A stretch of DNA of 64,000 nucleotides from Nocardia transvalensis NBRC 15921 (lineage in GTDB: Bacteria; Actinomycetota; Actinomycetes; Mycobacteriales; Mycobacteriaceae): contig NZ_BAGL01000062.1 in the NCBI RefSeq assembly GCF_000308875.1, positions 45,631-109,630 on the forward strand, given 5' to 3'. Shown piece by piece: positions 7,899 to 16,396 of this stretch; position 1 is the first letter of the stretch, and the number at the start of each line of letters is the position of its first letter. Both the position numbers and the translations under genes were made by a program. The notes under the pieces are model-generated. The model ran no database searches and had not been told where the DNA came from. It saw nothing but the letters and a program-made list of their open reading frames with translations.

Positions 7899-8342
7899 TC
7901 ACTGCTCGGGTAAACGGCGACGGCCACCGGCCACGTCGATTACGAGATCAGTGTAACCGTCAACCAGTTCCGCCAGGTGATACCAGTGTTTATGGGTATT
8001 GTCACTGCGCGGTCCCTCGCGGTCGATGACCCGATTGGCATCGACCCAACTGCGGGCCATCCGGTCGACCACGGCGCCCAGGCTCTCGGTGTGCAGGGAG
8101 GCGCCGTTGCGATGCTGCGGCAGCTCCTGCTCCACCCAGTCGTTGATGTCGTCGACGAGTTCGCCGCGACGGCAGTCTATTTCCGCGACCATGATCGGGT
8201 CGCGCACCTGTGTCCGGCGAGCATGCAGCTCCGCCAGGGCGCGTGCCGTGCGCAACAGCACTCGATCCTGGAATCGGCGGCCCTGGAACGCGCACAACAG
8301 TTGCGGCGCCGTCGGCAGCACCCCAGCTATCGACATGGTCAT
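7899..8342 (-). CDS. DUF4254 family protein
   Basis: 147 residues, soluble and mostly helical. The pattern DRVLLRTARALAELHARR, then MVAEIDCRRGELVDDINDWV, then LHTESLGAVVDRMARSWVDA and a C-terminal WYHLAELVDGYTDLVIDV matches the actinobacterial DUF4254 family as I recall it. In that family the HTESLG segment and the paired Glu/His residues are the most conserved parts; the biochemical function is not known. A second ATG at 8336 gives a product two residues shorter. It stands alone, convergent with the phosphonate operon. Confidence 0.65.
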   Translation of the reverse strand: MTMSIAGVLPTAPQLLCAFQGRRFQDRVLLRTARALAELHARRTQVRDPIMVAEIDCRRGELVDDINDWVEQELPQHRNGASLHTESLGAVVDRMARSWVDANRVIDREGPRSDNTHKHWYHLAELVDGYTDLVIDVAGGRRRLPEQ

Positions 8343-8633
8343 CGCAGCACCCCGAACACGCCCGCAAGCACTACTAATCGCACCAACATGATTGATCTCC
8401 GGGTTCAGCTGTACCGGTCTCGGATCGGTGGGTCACAACTAGGCTAGCTGGGATCATGCTCTTACAAATGCAAGAACGCAAGATTGCGTCCTACCGGCCT
8501 CAGAAACGGTGCTCTTACTCGGAGGGGCCTGCCTGACCGGCGTGTCTTCCGGTTCCGGCGGCCGTCTACACAGGACCGACGGCGGTGACCGACGACGTTT
8601 CCCGGGCTGATTGCGGTCACCGGCGTGCCGGTT
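8343..8633. other. Intergenic region upstream of the DUF4254 gene
   Basis: About 290 bp with no convincing gene. It holds a small palindrome ACGCAAGATTGCGT at 8476-8489 that could be an operator for the downstream minus-strand gene. Nothing else is supported. Confidence 0.4.
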
Positions 8634-9302
8634 CTAGTCGGTGTCGCTCGCCTGGGACGACCTCGCGCGGGCGAGTTCGGTGATCGCGCTGGCGGCGTGG
8701 CGGTCGAAGCGGGTGCGGGAGATGTCGAGGGCGCCGTCGAGCCAGGGGCGGTACAGGAAGGCCAGGGTGCCGAAGATGGCGTGGGCGTTGAGCCGGATAT
8801 CCGTGTCGTCGGCGGGGTTTCGGTTCTCCTCGGCCTGCGCGAGGACCATCGCGATGGGCGCGGTGAATTCGACGACGAGTTCGTTGCCCCGCTCGCCGAG
8901 CACCGTGGTCGCCTGCGATTCCACGAACATGATGCGGCCGCGCCGGGGATCCTCGTCCATATAGTCGGTGAAGCGGGCGACCATGTAGGCGAAGACCCGA
9001 TCCGGTTCGGTGGGGGCGGTGGACAGCGATTCCAGCAGGCGGTCACGCGCGCCGAGCACCACGTCGTCGAGGACCGCGAGTTGCAGCGCGTCCAGATTCG
9101 CGAAGCTCTCGTAGAAGTACCGCTCGGTCAGACCCGCGGTCCGGCACACCGCGCGCATCGACATTCCGGCCACCCCGACGGTGCCCATCAGCTCGAATCC
9201 CGCGTCGAGCAGTTGTCTGCGCCGGGTCGCCGTGCGGTCGGCGGGTTCGCGACCGCGCCAGCGCCGGGACTCGCCTCGGGGCTCCTCGGTGGCGGTCGGC
9301 AT
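8634..9302 (-). CDS. TetR-family transcriptional regulator
   Basis: 222 residues. The N-terminal DNA-binding domain (about 25-75) shows RRRQLLDAGFELMGTVGVAGMSMRAVCRTAGLTERYFYESF, the standard TetR helix-turn-helix; this run spans three helices. The C-terminal ligand domain is divergent, so the inducer is unknown. The upstream intergenic region carries two direct GTTGACATCA repeats and a GACATCAACTGATGTC palindrome, the probable operator. The divergent neighbour is a small winged-helix gene, which may be the regulated target. Confidence 0.85.
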   Translation of the reverse strand: MPTATEEPRGESRRWRGREPADRTATRRRQLLDAGFELMGTVGVAGMSMRAVCRTAGLTERYFYESFANLDALQLAVLDDVVLGARDRLLESLSTAPTEPDRVFAYMVARFTDYMDEDPRRGRIMFVESQATTVLGERGNELVVEFTAPIAMVLAQAEENRNPADDTDIRLNAHAIFGTLAFLYRPWLDGALDISRTRFDRHAASAITELARARSSQASDTD

Positions 9303-9337
9303 GGCCGAATCCTCTCACAGACCCGGACACCGCGGAT

Positions 9338-9372
9338 GTTGACATCATGTGCTGTTGACATCAACTGATGTC
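9338..9372. promoter_or_regulatory. Probable TetR operator
   Basis: GTTGACATCA occurs at 9338-9347 and 9354-9363, 16 bp apart. The second copy is part of a perfect inverted repeat GACATCAACTGATGTC at 9357-9372. It lies 35 bp upstream of the TetR start and about 90 bp upstream of the divergent gene at 9464. Confidence 0.65.
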
Positions 9373-9463
9373 GATTATTAACCTTGATGAAATCCCGCGT
9401 ATGCGCACGTGACGGCGGTTCCGCGTACCCCCGCCCGCGTGCCTGGCGTCACGAGGAGAAGGC

Positions 9464-9691
9464 ATGAAGTTCGGGCAGGCAGCGCAATCGGTCGTACTGA
9501 ACATTCTTCGTCCCGGCGGGTTGTTGTCGGCGGTTCAGATCCAGCGCCAAGCGCAACTGCCGGGGTGGACGACCCGCAGCGCCCTGGCGCGGTTGCAGTC
9601 GCGCGGTCTGGTCGTCGCGATCGCGCACAAGGGCTGCTGGCAGATCAGCGAACGCGGGCGCGCGGCGCTCACGGCCGACGGCCCGAGGTGA
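9464..9691 (+). CDS. Small winged-helix protein
   Basis: 75 residues with a strong ribosome-binding site GAGGAGAAGG before the ATG. The sequence reads as a compact winged helix: GGLLSAVQIQRQA, then WTTRSALARLQSRGLV as the recognition helix, then a wing VVAIAHKGCWQISERGRAAL. This is the pattern of MarR/restriction-associated winged helices with an aromatic (W) before the terminal helix. There is no effector domain. It is translated just before a resolvase-like gene (3-bp gap), so the pair is probably one operon. Confidence 0.6.
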   Translation: MKFGQAAQSVVLNILRPGGLLSAVQIQRQAQLPGWTTRSALARLQSRGLVVAIAHKGCWQISERGRAALTADGPR

Positions 9692-9694
9692 GTC

Positions 9695-10054
9695 GTGGCT
9701 GCCCTCCGGCCGCTGATGCTCGGCTATCTGCGTGACGACCTGGTCGATGATCCCGCCGGGTGGGTCACCGTCCTGACGGACGCGGCCGCCGCCGCGGGAT
9801 TCGATCTGGGCGAGGTCTTCCACGAGCGGGCCACGGATTCGGGGCCGATCCCACCGCAGTTCCTCGCGCTGCTCGACGCCTTGCGGCGCACCGACGCGCA
9901 CGTCGTCGCGATCCCGGAAGGCCATCTGGCCGGCCACGCCGTCCCGGAGGGGTGTCTCGTCAATCGCCTGCGGGACGGCGCGGACACGCGGATACACGAG
10001 GTGCGTGTCGGCGCGCCGTCCGGGAAATCGCTCAGCGAGCCAGTTCGCGGCTGA
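9695..10054 (+). CDS. Resolvase-fold protein without catalytic serine
   Basis: 119 residues from a GTG start with GAGGTGAG upstream. The order LMLGYLRDD, GFDLGEVFHERA, FLALLDALRRTDAHVVAIPEGHLAGH parallels the N-terminal domain of serine recombinases (GYxRVS, then phenylalanine-rich strand, then VVxxxxRLGR). The serine and most arginines of the active site are missing, as in a family of small Streptomyces proteins that I recall. It is therefore unlikely to recombine DNA. It overlaps the convergent acyl-CoA dehydrogenase gene by 23 bp. Confidence 0.5.
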   Translation: MAALRPLMLGYLRDDLVDDPAGWVTVLTDAAAAAGFDLGEVFHERATDSGPIPPQFLALLDALRRTDAHVVAIPEGHLAGHAVPEGCLVNRLRDGADTRIHEVRVGAPSGKSLSEPVRG

Positions 10055-11171
10055 TGACGAGACGCTGAATCTGGTTGGTGCCCTCGAAGATCTGGGTGAT
10101 CTTGGCTTCGCGCATATAGCGCTCGACGCGGAAGTCGCGGGTGTAGCCGTAGCCGCCGAAGACCTGGACGGCGTCGGTGGTGACCTTCATGGCCGCGTCG
10201 GTGGCGACGAGTTTGGCGACCGCGGCATTGCGCGAATAGGGCAGCCCCGCGTCCCGCCGGCGCGCGGCGTCGAGGTAGGTGGCCCGCGCGGAGTCCACGG
10301 CCGCGGCCATATCGGCGAGCAGGAATCCCAGCCCCTGATGGTCGATGATCTTGCGGCCGAACGCCGCTCGCTCCTTGGCGTAGGCGACGGCCTCGTCGAG
10401 GGCCGCCTGCGCGAGCCCGACCGCGACGGCGGCGATGCCGAGCCGGCCGGAGTCCAGCGCGCTGAAGGCGATGCGCAGACCCTGCCCCTCGGCCCCGATC
10501 CGGCGCTCGGCCGGGACGAACGCGTCGTCGTAGTGGGCGGAGGTGGTCGGCACCGCGTGCAGGCCCATCTTCTCCTCCGGCTTGCCGAAGCTCAGCCCGC
10601 CCGTGTCCTTGGGCACCAGGAAGCACGAGATGCCCCCGGAGCCTTCGCCGGTGCGGGCGAAGAGGTTGTAGAAGTCGGCGATGCCGCCGTGGGTGATCCA
10701 CGCCTTGGCGCCGGTGATCCGGTATCCGCCCGCGGCGGCGGTGGCCCGGCACTCGAGTGCGGCGGCGTCGGATCCGGCCTGCGGCTCCGACAGGCTGTAG
10801 GCGCCGATCGTGGCGCCGCCCAGCATCTCCGGCAGCCAGCGCTGCTTCTGCTCGTCGGTTCCGAAGGTCATGAGCGGATGGCAGGCCAGGCTGTGCACGC
10901 TCACCGCGACCGCCACCGCGGCCCAGCGGGCGGCGATCTCCTCGAGGACCTGCAGATACACCTCGTACGGCTGTCCACCGCCGCCCCACTCCTCCGGATA
11001 CGGCAGGCTCAGCAGCCCCGCCGCGCCGAGCGTGGCGAAGACGCCCTCGGGATAGGTCTCCGATTTCTCGTGCTCGTCCACGATCGGGGTGAGCACCTTG
11101 TCGGCGACCTCGCGGGTGAGCTGGATGAGATCCCGCGCCTCGTCGGTGGGCAGGAGTCGATCGACGGCCAC
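10032..11171 (-). CDS. Acyl-CoA dehydrogenase
   Basis: 379 residues, the usual length. Signature segments are YSLSEPQAGSDAAAL (FAD and substrate loop), AWITHGGIADFYNLFAR, RAAFGRKIIDHQGLGFLLADMA and the C-terminal QVFGGYGYTRDFRVERYMREAKITQIFEGTNQIQ, where the Glu of EGTNQ is the catalytic base position in short- and medium-chain enzymes. It introduces the alpha-beta double bond in an acyl-CoA and passes electrons to electron-transfer flavoprotein. GTG at 11171 was chosen because GAAGGGAG precedes it and homologous length fits. It is divergent from a TetR gene, whose operator palindromes fill the 75-bp gap; that regulator probably controls it. Confidence 0.9.
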   Translation of the reverse strand: MAVDRLLPTDEARDLIQLTREVADKVLTPIVDEHEKSETYPEGVFATLGAAGLLSLPYPEEWGGGGQPYEVYLQVLEEIAARWAAVAVAVSVHSLACHPLMTFGTDEQKQRWLPEMLGGATIGAYSLSEPQAGSDAAALECRATAAAGGYRITGAKAWITHGGIADFYNLFARTGEGSGGISCFLVPKDTGGLSFGKPEEKMGLHAVPTTSAHYDDAFVPAERRIGAEGQGLRIAFSALDSGRLGIAAVAVGLAQAALDEAVAYAKERAAFGRKIIDHQGLGFLLADMAAAVDSARATYLDAARRRDAGLPYSRNAAVAKLVATDAAMKVTTDAVQVFGGYGYTRDFRVERYMREAKITQIFEGTNQIQRLVISRELAR

Positions 11172-11194
11172 AGGGCTCCCTTCACGGCGATACT

Positions 11195-11228
11195 CGATAC
11201 AGTACTCAGTATCCACTAACAGTACTGT
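11195..11228. promoter_or_regulatory. Probable TetR operator between acyl-CoA dehydrogenase and its regulator
   Basis: The gap holds ACAGTACTGT, a perfect palindrome at 11219-11228, and a second related site around GATACAGTACTCAGTATC at 11196-11213 with matching arms. The repeated element is ACAGTACT. It lies between divergent starts at 11171 and 11247. Confidence 0.65.
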
Positions 11229-11246
11229 CGAGCGACAGGGGATCAG

Positions 11247-11822
11247 ATGACGCGTGGGGGCTTCGCGACCCGCCGACGGACCGAGCTGTTCGACGCCATG
11301 GTCGGCCTGTTCCTGGCCGAGGGGTTCGCGCATCTGACCCTCGACGACATCGCCTCCCGGCTGCGGTGCTCGAAGTCCACGCTCTACACCCTCGCCGGCA
11401 GTAAGGAGCAGTTGGTCCGTGCCGCCACCGTGCATTTCTTCCGGCGGGCCACCGACGATGTCGAGCGGCGGGTCACCGATACCCCGGGATCGCGCGAACG
11501 GATCATCGCCTATCTGTCCGCCGTCGGAACCGCCCTGGGCGCCGCCTCCGACCGGTTCATGACCGATCTCGACGCGTTCCCACCGGCACGAGAGGTCTAC
11601 GAGCAGAACACCCGCATCGCCGCGGGGAGGGTGCGCGACCTCATCGATGCCGGGGTGGCCACGGGCGAATTCCGTAAGGTGCACGCGGCTTTCGCGGCCG
11701 ACCTCGCCGCCACGATGATGGTGCGGATCCAGCAGGGCGGCGTACGCGCCGAGACGGGCCTCGACGACGCGGACGCCTACCGCGAACTCGCGGCGATCCT
11801 CACGACCGGACTGTGTGCGTGA
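11247..11822 (+). CDS. TetR-family regulator, probably of the divergent acyl-CoA dehydrogenase
   Basis: 191 residues. The TetR DNA-binding domain is at 10-58 (LTLDDIASRLRCSKSTLYTLAGSKEQLVRAA). The C-terminal part (VRDLIDAGVATGEFRKVHAAFAADLAATMMVRIQ) resembles TetR_C domains of mycobacterial fatty-acid regulators, a similarity judged by eye. It is 75 bp from the acyl-CoA dehydrogenase on the other strand, with operator-like palindromes in between, so an acyl-CoA or lipid inducer is plausible. Confidence 0.85.
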   Translation: MTRGGFATRRRTELFDAMVGLFLAEGFAHLTLDDIASRLRCSKSTLYTLAGSKEQLVRAATVHFFRRATDDVERRVTDTPGSRERIIAYLSAVGTALGAASDRFMTDLDAFPPAREVYEQNTRIAAGRVRDLIDAGVATGEFRKVHAAFAADLAATMMVRIQQGGVRAETGLDDADAYRELAAILTTGLCA

Positions 11823-11847
11823 CAGCCGGAGAGAGATCGCGAACGAG

Positions 11848-12021
11848 CTACGCGGCGCGGTGCCGGCCCGAGTAGCTGGGCATCAGCACCACCGGGAGCG
11901 CGACGGTGGTGGCGCCGGGATCCGCGCGTAGCCGGTCGAGGGCGACGAATACCGCGTCCACCGACCCGTATCGGGTGGTGAGCTCATGCAGCAACCGCTC
12001 GATCGATCTCGGTGGAGTCAT
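11848..12021 (-). CDS. Small hypothetical protein
   Basis: 57 residues from ATG at 12021; an upstream in-frame start at 12054 exists. The sequence SIERLLHELTTRYGSVDAVFVALDRLRAD has a helical, gene-like composition, and the C terminus is basic (SYSGRHRAA). I do not recognise it. It lies between a TetR gene and a GH1 gene, and could be spurious. Confidence 0.4.
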   Translation of the reverse strand: MTPPRSIERLLHELTTRYGSVDAVFVALDRLRADPGATTVALPVVLMPSYSGRHRAA

Positions 12022-12174
12022 GCCCCCGCTATACCCCAGCACACGCCCAGCCAACCACCTATTTTTCGCCGATTTCGCGGCGTTATCGATCCATCACCAC
12101 TCGAATCGCCTCAACCAGCAATGATGTAGGCAAGACGGCGCAAACACGATCGCCACGATCGCGCTTCGACGGAG

Positions 12175-13521
12175 CTACGGGCCGGCGACCGGGTTGAAGC
12201 AGCTGTTCGGTGGGTCGACGAAGACGCAGAGTGACGGGGCTCGGGTGGGGCGGTAGTCGGCCGGGACGCCGCCGGTGGCGACGATCTGCGAGTACGTGCC
12301 GACGGCGTCGGTAGGGCGGCGGGTGAGGCTGGGGTCGGTGCGCACGTCGACGGTGTAGAGGCCGAAACGCGGCGTGTAGCTGCCCCATTCGTAGTTGTCG
12401 GTGAGGCTCCAGTAGTTGTAGCCCATGACGTTCATACCGTCGGCCTTGGCGCGTTGCAGCCAGTAGACGGTGTCGCGCAGGTGATCGCTGCGGCTGTAGC
12501 CGTCGCCGCGGGGCAGGCCGTTCTCGGTGGGCAGGCCGTTCTCCACGATGTAGAGCGGCTTACCCGGGAAGCGCCGCGAATAGTGTTGCAGCGCATAGTA
12601 GATGCCCTCGGTGCGGACCGGCAGCTCCCAGATGCGCTGGCCGGGCAGGCTCGGCATGGCCGACCCGATGCTCCGCCCGATCGCCCCGAGCAGCGACTGC
12701 GCCGGGTCGAAGCCGAAGTAGTAGTCCACGCCCACGTAGTCGAGCCGGTCGGCGACGCGGTTGACGAACTCGCCGTTGACCTGGTCCTCCGAACCGGCGA
12801 CATAGCCGACATTGGCCGTCACCTGGGCGCCGGGCTGTTCCTGGTGGATGTAGTCGTAGATGGCGTTGTGGGCGTCGACCACCCCGGTCAGCATCCCGGC
12901 CGCGTCGGCGGCGCCGCCGCGGATCTCGTGCTGAATGTAGGCAGCCGGCTCGTTCACGGTGACCCACAGCGGATTTCGCGAGGCGTAGTGGTCGACCACC
13001 GCGCGCATGTTGGCCAGCCAGTCGCCGACCATCCCCGGGTTGCGCCAGCCGCCGCGGTCGGCCTCCCAGCCGGGATACACCCAGTGGTCCAAGGTGATCA
13101 TGGGCCGCATCCCGGCCCGCACGATGGCGTCGACGACCGAATCGTAGAAACGGAACGTGTTCTCGTCGAATTCGCCGGGGGTGGGCTGCAGCCGCGCCCA
13201 TTCGACCCCGACCCGGAATACCCGGACACCCATATCGGCGGCCAGGCGGATGTCGGATTCGTAGCGATCGCTGAAGTCGACCGAATCCTGGAGCGGCTCG
13301 TAGCCCGGATTCCCGGCGATGTAGCGCGTCCAATTGCTGTCGGGCGCATGGCCTTCGGACTGGAACCCGGAACTCGCCACGCCCCAGAGGAACCCGGAGT
13401 CCAGCGGGGTGAGGGCGGCCGGCCGCATCGGCGGGACCGCGAGGGCCGGTGTACCGACCAGCAACACCGACGCAACAGCGACGAACACGGCCAGGACATT
13501 CCGAAGACACCGAGATCGCAT
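12175..13521 (-). CDS. Secreted glycoside hydrolase family 1 (beta-glucosidase-like)
   Basis: 448 residues. A signal peptide (MRSRCLRNVLAVFVAVASVL and a following TPALA cleavage motif) is followed by a GH1 barrel beginning FLWGVASSGFQSEG. The acid/base glutamate is in VTVNEPAAY and the nucleophile glutamate in YIVENGLP; both GH1 signatures are intact. GDYMNVMGYNYWSLTDN-like text before the C terminus (MNVMGYNYWSLTDNYEWG) is also typical. It would hydrolyse beta-linked glucosides outside the cell. Secretion is less common for GH1, most of which are cytoplasmic. No sugar importer lies beside it. Confidence 0.9.
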   Translation of the reverse strand: MRSRCLRNVLAVFVAVASVLLVGTPALAVPPMRPAALTPLDSGFLWGVASSGFQSEGHAPDSNWTRYIAGNPGYEPLQDSVDFSDRYESDIRLAADMGVRVFRVGVEWARLQPTPGEFDENTFRFYDSVVDAIVRAGMRPMITLDHWVYPGWEADRGGWRNPGMVGDWLANMRAVVDHYASRNPLWVTVNEPAAYIQHEIRGGAADAAGMLTGVVDAHNAIYDYIHQEQPGAQVTANVGYVAGSEDQVNGEFVNRVADRLDYVGVDYYFGFDPAQSLLGAIGRSIGSAMPSLPGQRIWELPVRTEGIYYALQHYSRRFPGKPLYIVENGLPTENGLPRGDGYSRSDHLRDTVYWLQRAKADGMNVMGYNYWSLTDNYEWGSYTPRFGLYTVDVRTDPSLTRRPTDAVGTYSQIVATGGVPADYRPTRAPSLCVFVDPPNSCFNPVAGP

Positions 13522-13766
13522 CAATTCAGGGTAACGGGAGCCCTCGGGCCGACGCTGGCGTTCGGCGACCACTATCGTGCGGCCACAACGACTTCCATAT
13601 CGCCCGGCCCAGCGATCCGCGAGCATCATTGCTGCTGAGAGGGTTTCCGCGCGGACCACCGAGCGACCCGCAGCGGCCCGCGCCCCTAGCCCCGAACCGG
13701 CGTGTCCCGGTATCGGGCGCGTCCGCCCGGCGCTGCCGTCGCCGGGCGGGCGGTCTCGTCTCGCGA

Positions 13767-14378
13767 TCAGGACCGGGCCTCGGCCGCGGCCTTCAGATCG
13801 GCCAGCCACGCCTCCAGGCCCGCGCCGAGGAGGCCGGTGGACAGGGCCGGATCGGCTTCGGCCTGCGCGCCGGTCCAGGTCTCCTCGGTGCGGACCCGGA
13901 CCTTGCCGTCGACCTCGTCGAAGTTCCAGACGTGGATGCCGTTGTCGATCCGCACCCCTTCGCCGAGAGCCGGCCCGCTCCAGCGGATGCACGACCGGTC
14001 CAGCACCTGGTGAACGGTCGAGGTGATGACCATGGTCGAGGCGGGCGTGGTGGGGGTCGCGGGCGCCGGGGTGGTCCACCGGAACCGCGAACCGTCCCGC
14101 AGCGGGCCCTCGTCCAGCAGTTCCATGCTGGTGACGGGCTGCTGCCAGGACGGCCAGCCCTGGACGTCGGTCTGCACCTGCCAGACGGTGCTCAGCGGCG
14201 CGTCGATCACGGTCTCCGTCCGGTACCGGACCGCGGCGTCGGGGGCGGTGCCGTCCCCCAGGCAGGTCAGCGGCGCGGGGTCGGTGACGGGATCGGCGAG
14301 CGCCGGGGTGACGGTGCCGCCGAGGATTCCGGCGGTCAGGGCGATCGCGAGCAGGGCGGCGCGGCGGGTGACGTTCAC
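13767..14378 (-). CDS. Secreted SRPBCC (polyketide cyclase/START-like) protein
   Basis: 203 residues with a signal peptide (MNVTRRAALLAIALTAGILG and PALA before the mature D). The mature part is a helix-grip fold: TETVIDAPLSTVWQVQTDVQGWPSWQQPV is the classic start of SRPBCC domains, and IHVWNFDEVDGKVRVRTEETWTG and a long C-terminal helix complete it. Such domains bind hydrophobic ligands; the ligand here is unknown. It is divergent from a TetR gene across an AT-rich region with nested inverted repeats, so it is probably induced by the ligand of that regulator. Confidence 0.75.
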   Translation of the reverse strand: MNVTRRAALLAIALTAGILGGTVTPALADPVTDPAPLTCLGDGTAPDAAVRYRTETVIDAPLSTVWQVQTDVQGWPSWQQPVTSMELLDEGPLRDGSRFRWTTPAPATPTTPASTMVITSTVHQVLDRSCIRWSGPALGEGVRIDNGIHVWNFDEVDGKVRVRTEETWTGAQAEADPALSTGLLGAGLEAWLADLKAAAEARS

Positions 14379-14434
14379 GGTTCTCTCCTGAGTTCGGGGC
14401 CGCTCCGGGGAGCGATCTGTTAGCGCTTGTTTCG

Positions 14435-14500
14435 TTCGTTACAAGTTATAATCACTCCTCACAGTGATAGTCAATAGCAAGAGTGATACCTTGTAACGAA
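14435..14500. promoter_or_regulatory. AT-rich divergent promoter region with nested TetR-type palindromes
   Basis: The outer arms TTCGTTACAAG (14435-14445) and CTTGTAACGAA (14490-14500) are perfect 11-bp inverted repeats. Inside, ATCACTC (14451-14457) and GAGTGAT (14481-14487) form a second pair. TATAAT at 14447-14452 is a perfect minus-10 hexamer. The region separates the secreted SRPBCC gene from the TetR gene at 14526. Confidence 0.7.
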
Positions 14501-14525
14501 GGCCGAACGGCGAGAGGAGCAGCCG

Positions 14526-15125
14526 ATGACCGGTGCGGAGGCGACGAGTCCGCGGGAGCGCTACCGCATCCAGATGCGCGCGGCGATCAAGGAGCAGGCG
14601 TGGGAGCAGATCGCCGCCGCGGGCGCCTCCGCGCTGTCGCTCAACGCGATCGCGAAGAGTCTGGGCATGACGGGCCCGGCCCTGTTCCGGTACTTCGCCA
14701 ATCGCGACGAGTTGATCACCGAGCTGATCCGGGACGCCTACCGCAGCCTCGCCGACACCGTCCGCGCCGCCGCCGACTCCGGCGCCGGCATCTCCGGCCT
14801 GGCCCACACCGTGCGCGACTGGGCGCTGAGCGACCCGCAGCGGTATTTCCTCATCTACGGCACCCCCGTCCCCGGCTACCGGGCCCCCGCCGAGACGACC
14901 GTCCTCTCGGACGAGATCCTGACCGTGCTGCTGGAGGCCCACAGCGACCTTCCCCCGAGCCCCACCGGACACCCGGCCACGACCCTGGACCGCGCCCTGA
15001 TCTTCTGGACCCGCGTGCACGGCGTGCTGTCCCTGGAACTGGCCGGCCACTTCGACGGCATGGGCTTCGACCCCGCCCAGCTGTTCACCGCCGAAGTGGA
15101 CCGGCTGACGTCCCCTACCGGGTGA
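14526..15125 (+). CDS. TetR-family regulator with WHG-type C-terminal domain
   Basis: 199 residues. Helix-turn-helix at about 15-60 (SALSLNAIAKSLGMTGPALFRYFANRDEL). The C-terminal segment YFLIYGTPVPGYRAP and FWTRVHGVLSLELAGHF matches the WHG domain (PF13305) that follows TetR domains in actinobacteria. It probably represses itself and the divergent secreted SRPBCC gene through the nested palindromes at 14435-14500. The last 11 bp overlap the convergent flavoprotein gene. Confidence 0.87.
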   Translation: MTGAEATSPRERYRIQMRAAIKEQAWEQIAAAGASALSLNAIAKSLGMTGPALFRYFANRDELITELIRDAYRSLADTVRAAADSGAGISGLAHTVRDWALSDPQRYFLIYGTPVPGYRAPAETTVLSDEILTVLLEAHSDLPPSPTGHPATTLDRALIFWTRVHGVLSLELAGHFDGMGFDPAQLFTAEVDRLTSPTG

Positions 15126-16311
15126 CGAGCGAGCCCTGTGCCCCGGCCGGCGCCGCGAGGCGGTGGCGGCGGGTGGGCATCAGGACCGTGGGGTGCGACA
15201 CGCTCCACGCGGCGCCCGCGCAGACGAATTCCTTGATGCGAGCGGCGATCCGGCCCGTGAACACCAGGGAGGTCGGGGTGTCGTCGGGGGCGACGCGCTG
15301 GATGATGCCGTCGCGGCGGCCGAGGCTGATGCACTGGCTGGCGTAGCCGATGGGGGCCTCGGGAACCGTGCGGCCGGTCAGCCGCGCGGCGAGGGCGTCG
15401 GCGGCCTGCCACGCCATCGGGGTCGCGGTGGCACAGCCCATGCGCAGCGGATTACCGCCCACCCCTACGGCATTCGCGGCGTCGCCGATGGCGTACACGT
15501 CCGGATGCGAGACCGAGCGCATGGTGCCGTCGACCACGATCCGCCCGGTCTCGGTGACCGTCAGCGCGGTGGCGGCGGCGAGCGGATGCGCCGCGAAACC
15601 CGCGGTCCACACGGTTACCTCGGCCGGAATCCGTTCCGCGCCCGACTCTTTCGCCACGACCACACCGTCCGCCTCGACGCGGAGGATGTCGGTGTTCTCG
15701 CGGACCGTGATGCCGAGCCGGTCGAAGGCGCCGCGCAGGTGGCGCCGGGCCTTCTCGTCCAGCCAGGCACCGGCGCCGCCGCGGGCGGCGAGGGTGACCG
15801 CGAGATCCGGGCGGGCCTCGGCGATCTCGGCGGCGGCCTCGATGGCCGTCAGCCCGCCACCCACGACCAGGACGGTAGCGCCCGGACCCAGGTCGCCCAG
15901 GCGCGCCCGCAGCCGTAGGGCCGACCCCTTTCCGGCCACCTCGTGCGCGTATTCCGCGACGCCGGGGACCGTCTGCGCGACGGTGCTGCCCAGCGCGTAC
16001 ACGAGGCTGTCGTAGCCGAGGGTCTCGACGCCGTGCTCGCCGTCGAGTGCGACGGTCTTGCGCTCCACGTCGACGGCGGTGACCCGCGCGATCCGGACGC
16101 GGATCCCGGTGCCCGCGAACATCTCCCGCAGCGGGCGCGGCCGCAGTTCCTGCCCGGTGGCGAGCTGGTGCATGCGCACCCGCTCCACGAATTCGGAATC
16201 GGCGTTGACCACGGTGATCTCGACGTCGTCGCGGTGCAGCCGCTTGGCGAGGCGTCCCGCGGCGATGGCTCCGGCGTACCCGGCCCCCAGGACGACGATG
16301 CGGTGCTTCAT
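15115..16311 (-). CDS. FAD/NAD(P)-dependent oxidoreductase (NDH-2-like)
   Basis: 398 residues with two Rossmann motifs: VVLGAGYAGAIAAGRLA (about 5-21) for FAD and VLVVGGGLTAIEAAAEIAE (about 147-165) for NAD(P)H. The FAD-binding ATG/GD motif is VYAIGDAANA near residue 285. The fold matches single-subunit pyridine nucleotide-disulfide oxidoreductases of the NDH-2/AIF type, but no C-terminal amphipathic membrane helix is obvious. It lies 85 bp downstream of an ECF41-type sigma factor gene on the same strand; such sigma factors are typically next to an oxidoreductase-type partner gene, so this may be the partner. The substrate is unknown. Confidence 0.8.
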   Translation of the reverse strand: MKHRIVVLGAGYAGAIAAGRLAKRLHRDDVEITVVNADSEFVERVRMHQLATGQELRPRPLREMFAGTGIRVRIARVTAVDVERKTVALDGEHGVETLGYDSLVYALGSTVAQTVPGVAEYAHEVAGKGSALRLRARLGDLGPGATVLVVGGGLTAIEAAAEIAEARPDLAVTLAARGGAGAWLDEKARRHLRGAFDRLGITVRENTDILRVEADGVVVAKESGAERIPAEVTVWTAGFAAHPLAAATALTVTETGRIVVDGTMRSVSHPDVYAIGDAANAVGVGGNPLRMGCATATPMAWQAADALAARLTGRTVPEAPIGYASQCISLGRRDGIIQRVAPDDTPTSLVFTGRIAARIKEFVCAGAAWSVSHPTVLMPTRRHRLAAPAGAQGSLVTR

Positions 16312-16396
16312 GGCTCGCTCCTATCTGATTGCGCTCACCACCTGAACCGGACAGGCACGCGAAACCTGACAGCACCAGCTGTGATGTGGGTCACTG

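Noticed and set aside
9695..10054. Active serine recombinase and hence a mobile element
   Set aside because: The catalytic serine and arginine motifs are missing, there is no DNA-binding C-terminal domain, and no flanking inverted repeats are seen.
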